Part shown: positions 61,862 to 64,000 of the stretch, piece after piece
How the letters are laid out: each line of letters begins with the position of its first letter
How positions within the stretch are numbered: the first letter of the stretch is position 1
DNA from: Actinomadura cremea
Lineage (GTDB): Bacteria > Actinomycetota > Actinomycetes > Streptosporangiales > Streptosporangiaceae
Length of the DNA stretch: 64,000 bases
NCBI RefSeq assembly: GCF_014648495.1
Contig: NZ_BMRF01000003.1
Location: forward strand, 372,001-436,000
Direction of reading: 5' to 3'
The notes under the pieces: generated by a model
Databases searched by the model: none
Told to the model about the DNA's origin: nothing
Seen by the model: only the letters and a program-made list of their open reading frames with translations
Program-made: the position numbers and the translations under genes

Positions 61862-63169
61862 ATGAGCTCCCGGCTGACCGGAGACGAGACCGCGCTGTGG
61901 CAGGCGGCGGCATGCGTGCTGGACGCCAACTGGACCGGCACCGCGACGGCCGCGTCGCCCGGCCTGTACCCGCACCAGTGGAGCTGGGACGCGGCGTTCG
62001 CCGCCCTCGGCCTGGCCCGGCACCGCCCCGACCGCGCCCGCTGCGAACTGCTCTCGCTCTTCCGCGGCCAGTGGGCCGACGGGATGCTCCCGCACATCGT
62101 GTTCAACACCCGCCTCGACCGGCGCGCGTTCTTCCCCGGCCCCGAACTCTGGTGCAGCGAGCGGCAGCCCGCCGCGCCCCGCGGCGTCCGCACGTCCGGC
62201 CTGACCCAGCCGCCGCTGCACGCCCTCGTCGCCCTGCGCCTGCACCAGGCGGCGCCCGACCGCGCTTTCGCCGCCCGCCTGTACCCGATGCTCGCCGCCC
62301 AGCACCGCTACCTCGCCCAGGTGCGCGACCTGGAGTCCAGCGGCCTCGTCGCGATCTGCCATCCGTGGGAGTCCGGCCTCGACAACAGCCCGGCCTGGGA
62401 CCGCCCGCTCGGCGCCCTCGATCTGCCGCCGGACGCCTTCGCCCCCGCCCGCGGCGCCCGCGCGCTCCCCAGCGGCGAGGACTACGACCGGTACGTCCGC
62501 CTCGTCACCCTGCTCCGCGACACCGCCTACAGCCCCGGCCACATCCGCGAGGCGCACCCGTTCGCCGTCGAGGACCCCCTCGTCAACGCCGCCTACCTCG
62601 CCTCCACGCACGCCCTCGCCGAACTCGCCGAGATCGTCGGCGCCGACCCCGCCCCCCACCGCGAACGCGCGGCCCGCGTCCACCGGGCCCTCCTCGACCG
62701 TCTCTGGGACCCCGACAGCGGCTGCTTCCGCGCCCGCGACCTGCGCACCGGCCGGCTCCTGCCCACGGTCACGATCAACGCGTTCGGGCCGCTGCTGGAT
62801 CCCGAACTGCCGGCGCCGATCGTCCGGGCCCTCGTCGACCTGCTCCTGTCGGCCCGCTTCGCCGGGGCCGCCGGATACCCGGTCCCGACCTGCGACATCC
62901 AGTCGACCGCGTTCGACCGCACCGGCTACTGGCGCGGCCCCACCTGGATCAGCACCAACTGGCTGATCTGGTACGGCGCCCTCGTCCACGGCCTGCCCGT
63001 CGTCGCCGATCTCCTCTACGGCTCCACGCTCCGGCTCGTCCGCCAGTCGGGCTTCCGCGAGTTCTTCGACCCCTTCGACGGTTCCGGACGGGGCGGCCAC
63101 GACCACTCGTGGTCGGCCGCGCTCGTCCTGGACCTCCTCGGCGCCCGCCGCGCTCCGCGCGCGGCCTGA
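61862..63169 (+). CDS. GH63 glycerate-glycoside hydrolase (mannosyl/glucosylglycerate hydrolase-like)
   Basis: 435-residue (alpha/alpha)6-barrel enzyme with SPGLYPHQWSWDAAFAALGLAR, HPWESGLDNSPAWD and GYWRGPTWISTNWLIWYG, the key segments of GH63 mannosylglycerate/glucosylglycerate hydrolases, which release glycerate from these compatible solutes. Asp and Glu in WSWDAAF and HPWESGLD are the likely catalytic pair region. AAGGAGG precedes ATG 61862; ATG 61823 is the alternative. It follows the Ter operon by about 110 bp and may share its stress role. Confidence 0.87.
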   Translation: MSSRLTGDETALWQAAACVLDANWTGTATAASPGLYPHQWSWDAAFAALGLARHRPDRARCELLSLFRGQWADGMLPHIVFNTRLDRRAFFPGPELWCSERQPAAPRGVRTSGLTQPPLHALVALRLHQAAPDRAFAARLYPMLAAQHRYLAQVRDLESSGLVAICHPWESGLDNSPAWDRPLGALDLPPDAFAPARGARALPSGEDYDRYVRLVTLLRDTAYSPGHIREAHPFAVEDPLVNAAYLASTHALAELAEIVGADPAPHRERAARVHRALLDRLWDPDSGCFRARDLRTGRLLPTVTINAFGPLLDPELPAPIVRALVDLLLSARFAGAAGYPVPTCDIQSTAFDRTGYWRGPTWISTNWLIWYGALVHGLPVVADLLYGSTLRLVRQSGFREFFDPFDGSGRGGHDHSWSAALVLDLLGARRAPRAA

Positions 63170-63186
63170 TCGCCTACGTTGGGGGC

Positions 63187-63675
63187 ATGCGTCTTCTCCG
63201 GGGCTCCGTGCCCGCCGCGCTCCGCGCCGCGCTGTCGCTCGAACGGGGCGAGCGCGTCCTCGCCCACGCCCCCACCCGGGGCGGCTCGCACGTGGCCGCC
63301 ACGACGACGGCCCTGCACCTGCCGACCCCCGAGGGCGGGTTCGTCCGCATTCCGTACGAACGCATCGACACCGCGTCCTGGAAGGACGGCTGGCTGCACG
63401 TCACCGAGACCTCGCGGGCCGCGCACCACGTGCGGCTCACCGAGCCCGGTTCCGTCCCGGAGACGATCCGCGAGCGCGTCACCGCGACGGTGGCCGTCAG
63501 CCACCGCGCCGAACTGCCGGGCGGCGGCGTCCGCATCGCCGGACGCCGCCCGGCCACCGGCGGGGACGTGCGCTGGACGTTCGTCTTCGACGCGGGCATG
63601 GACGCGGACGACCCGGGCCTGCGCGCCCGGACCGAGCAGATCCTCGAGGACCTGCGCCGCCAGACGGGCCTCTAG
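63187..63675 (+). CDS. Conserved actinobacterial protein of unknown function
   Basis: 162 residues with no membrane segment. A PH-like beta-rich pattern is visible (ERVLAHAPTRGGSHVAATTTALHLPTPEGGFVRIPYERIDTASWKDGWLHV) followed by AVSHRAEL and a helical end. No enzymatic motif. ATG is 6 nt downstream of TACGTT (63175-63180), so the mRNA is probably leaderless. The stop overlaps the convergent YtxH-like gene by 4 bp. Confidence 0.8.
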   Translation: MRLLRGSVPAALRAALSLERGERVLAHAPTRGGSHVAATTTALHLPTPEGGFVRIPYERIDTASWKDGWLHVTETSRAAHHVRLTEPGSVPETIRERVTATVAVSHRAELPGGGVRIAGRRPATGGDVRWTFVFDAGMDADDPGLRARTEQILEDLRRQTGL

Positions 63676-63941
63676 CCCGGGTGGACCGTCGGACGCTCCT
63701 GGTGTTCGGCCTGCTCGGGCACGTGCCCCTTCGAGTTGCGCATGGTCCCGGCCTTGCTCTTCGCGGCCCCGGCGAACTCCTCGCCCTTGGCCCGCAACAC
63801 GCCCGTGGCCTCCTGCACGTTCGGGTTCTCCTGCAGCTGCCGCGTGAACCGCTTGAGCTGTTCGTAGCGCTCCTGACCGGCCTTCGTCCCGAGGACATAG
63901 CCGATCGCGGCGCCCGCGATGAACGTCATGCGGTGCTTCAT
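63672..63941 (-). CDS. YtxH-like small protein
   Basis: 89 residues from ATG 63941: MTFIAGAAIGYVLGTKAGQERYEQLKRF, the YtxH signature of one short hydrophobic glycine-rich segment then an amphipathic helix. The tail is polar. YtxH-like proteins are small general-stress envelope proteins without defined activity. The region to the window end holds its upstream DNA. Confidence 0.8.
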   Translation of the reverse strand: MKHRMTFIAGAAIGYVLGTKAGQERYEQLKRFTRQLQENPNVQEATGVLRAKGEEFAGAAKSKAGTMRNSKGHVPEQAEHQERPTVHPG

Positions 63942-64000
63942 GGTGGTTCCAACCCCCGGGTAAGAGTGGGTGATGCCCGACCCCATACCCACGATCGCCG

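Overview
The window is one contiguous piece of a very GC-rich actinobacterial chromosome. GC-rich third codon positions, many GTG starts, a decaprenyl/undecaprenyl-type UppS, a Zur-znu locus, an F420-type LLM oxidoreductase and numerous leaderless-type starts all point that way. Gene content suits Streptosporangiales, perhaps an Actinomadura-like member of Thermomonosporaceae; that placement is an inference. I recognise no tRNA, rRNA, CRISPR array, phage or insertion sequence.

A conserved housekeeping backbone runs through the window on the + strand: era (3.2 kb), leuA (5.4 kb), recO-uppS (14.8-16.4 kb), zur-znuBCA (- strand, 17-20 kb), glyS (22.5 kb), ppdK (33.9 kb), dgt (37.6 kb), dnaG (48.8 kb) and a primary-type sigma factor (50.8 kb). 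Accessory modules are inserted between these anchors.

Region by region. 0-3.2 kb: the 3' part of a large BTAD/AAA/TPR (AfsR/SARP-like) regulator. 3.2-7.1 kb: era, a repeat-tailed membrane protein, then leuA preceded by a short leader peptide with four consecutive Leu codons and an attenuator hairpin. 7.1-13.2 kb: a LacI regulator and a maltose/oligosaccharide-type importer (lipoprotein, two permeases, GH13 glucosidase) lacking its own ATPase; a MsiK-type ATPase is encoded 34 kb away at 47.3-48.5 kb. 13.3-14.6 kb: a protealysin-type M4 protease with its emfourin-type inhibitor. 16.5-20.3 kb: osmC, zur and znuABC with a clear Zur box. 20.4-31.5 kb: a secreted DUF1906 protein, glyS, a secreted protein, a fused SecDF and three tandem DUF4190/septum-formation-type membrane paralogues. 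31.7-37.5 kb: GH15 trehalase-like enzyme and ppdK, separated by a tandem operator resembling DasR sites. 37.6-48.5 kb: dgt, ferredoxin reductase, MFS, GtrA, an ECF41 sigma factor with its AhpD-like target, an LLM oxidoreductase controlled by a MerR protein, MDMPI-like protein, MocR regulator and the ABC ATPase. 48.8-52 kb: dnaG and sigma factor.

52.6-61.8 kb holds a Ter (tellurium-resistance-like) stress module: a divergent coiled-coil protein, three TerD paralogues, a TerC/DUF475 membrane protein, and a tightly overlapping four-gene set (CitE/HpcH aldolase, PRTase-TRSP, PRTase/PELOTA protein, HAD phosphatase). This is probably a biosynthetic pathway for an unknown nucleotide-like or ribosylated metabolite, and it is the most interesting system here. 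The window closes with a GH63 glycerate-glycoside hydrolase, a conserved unknown protein and a YtxH-like protein.
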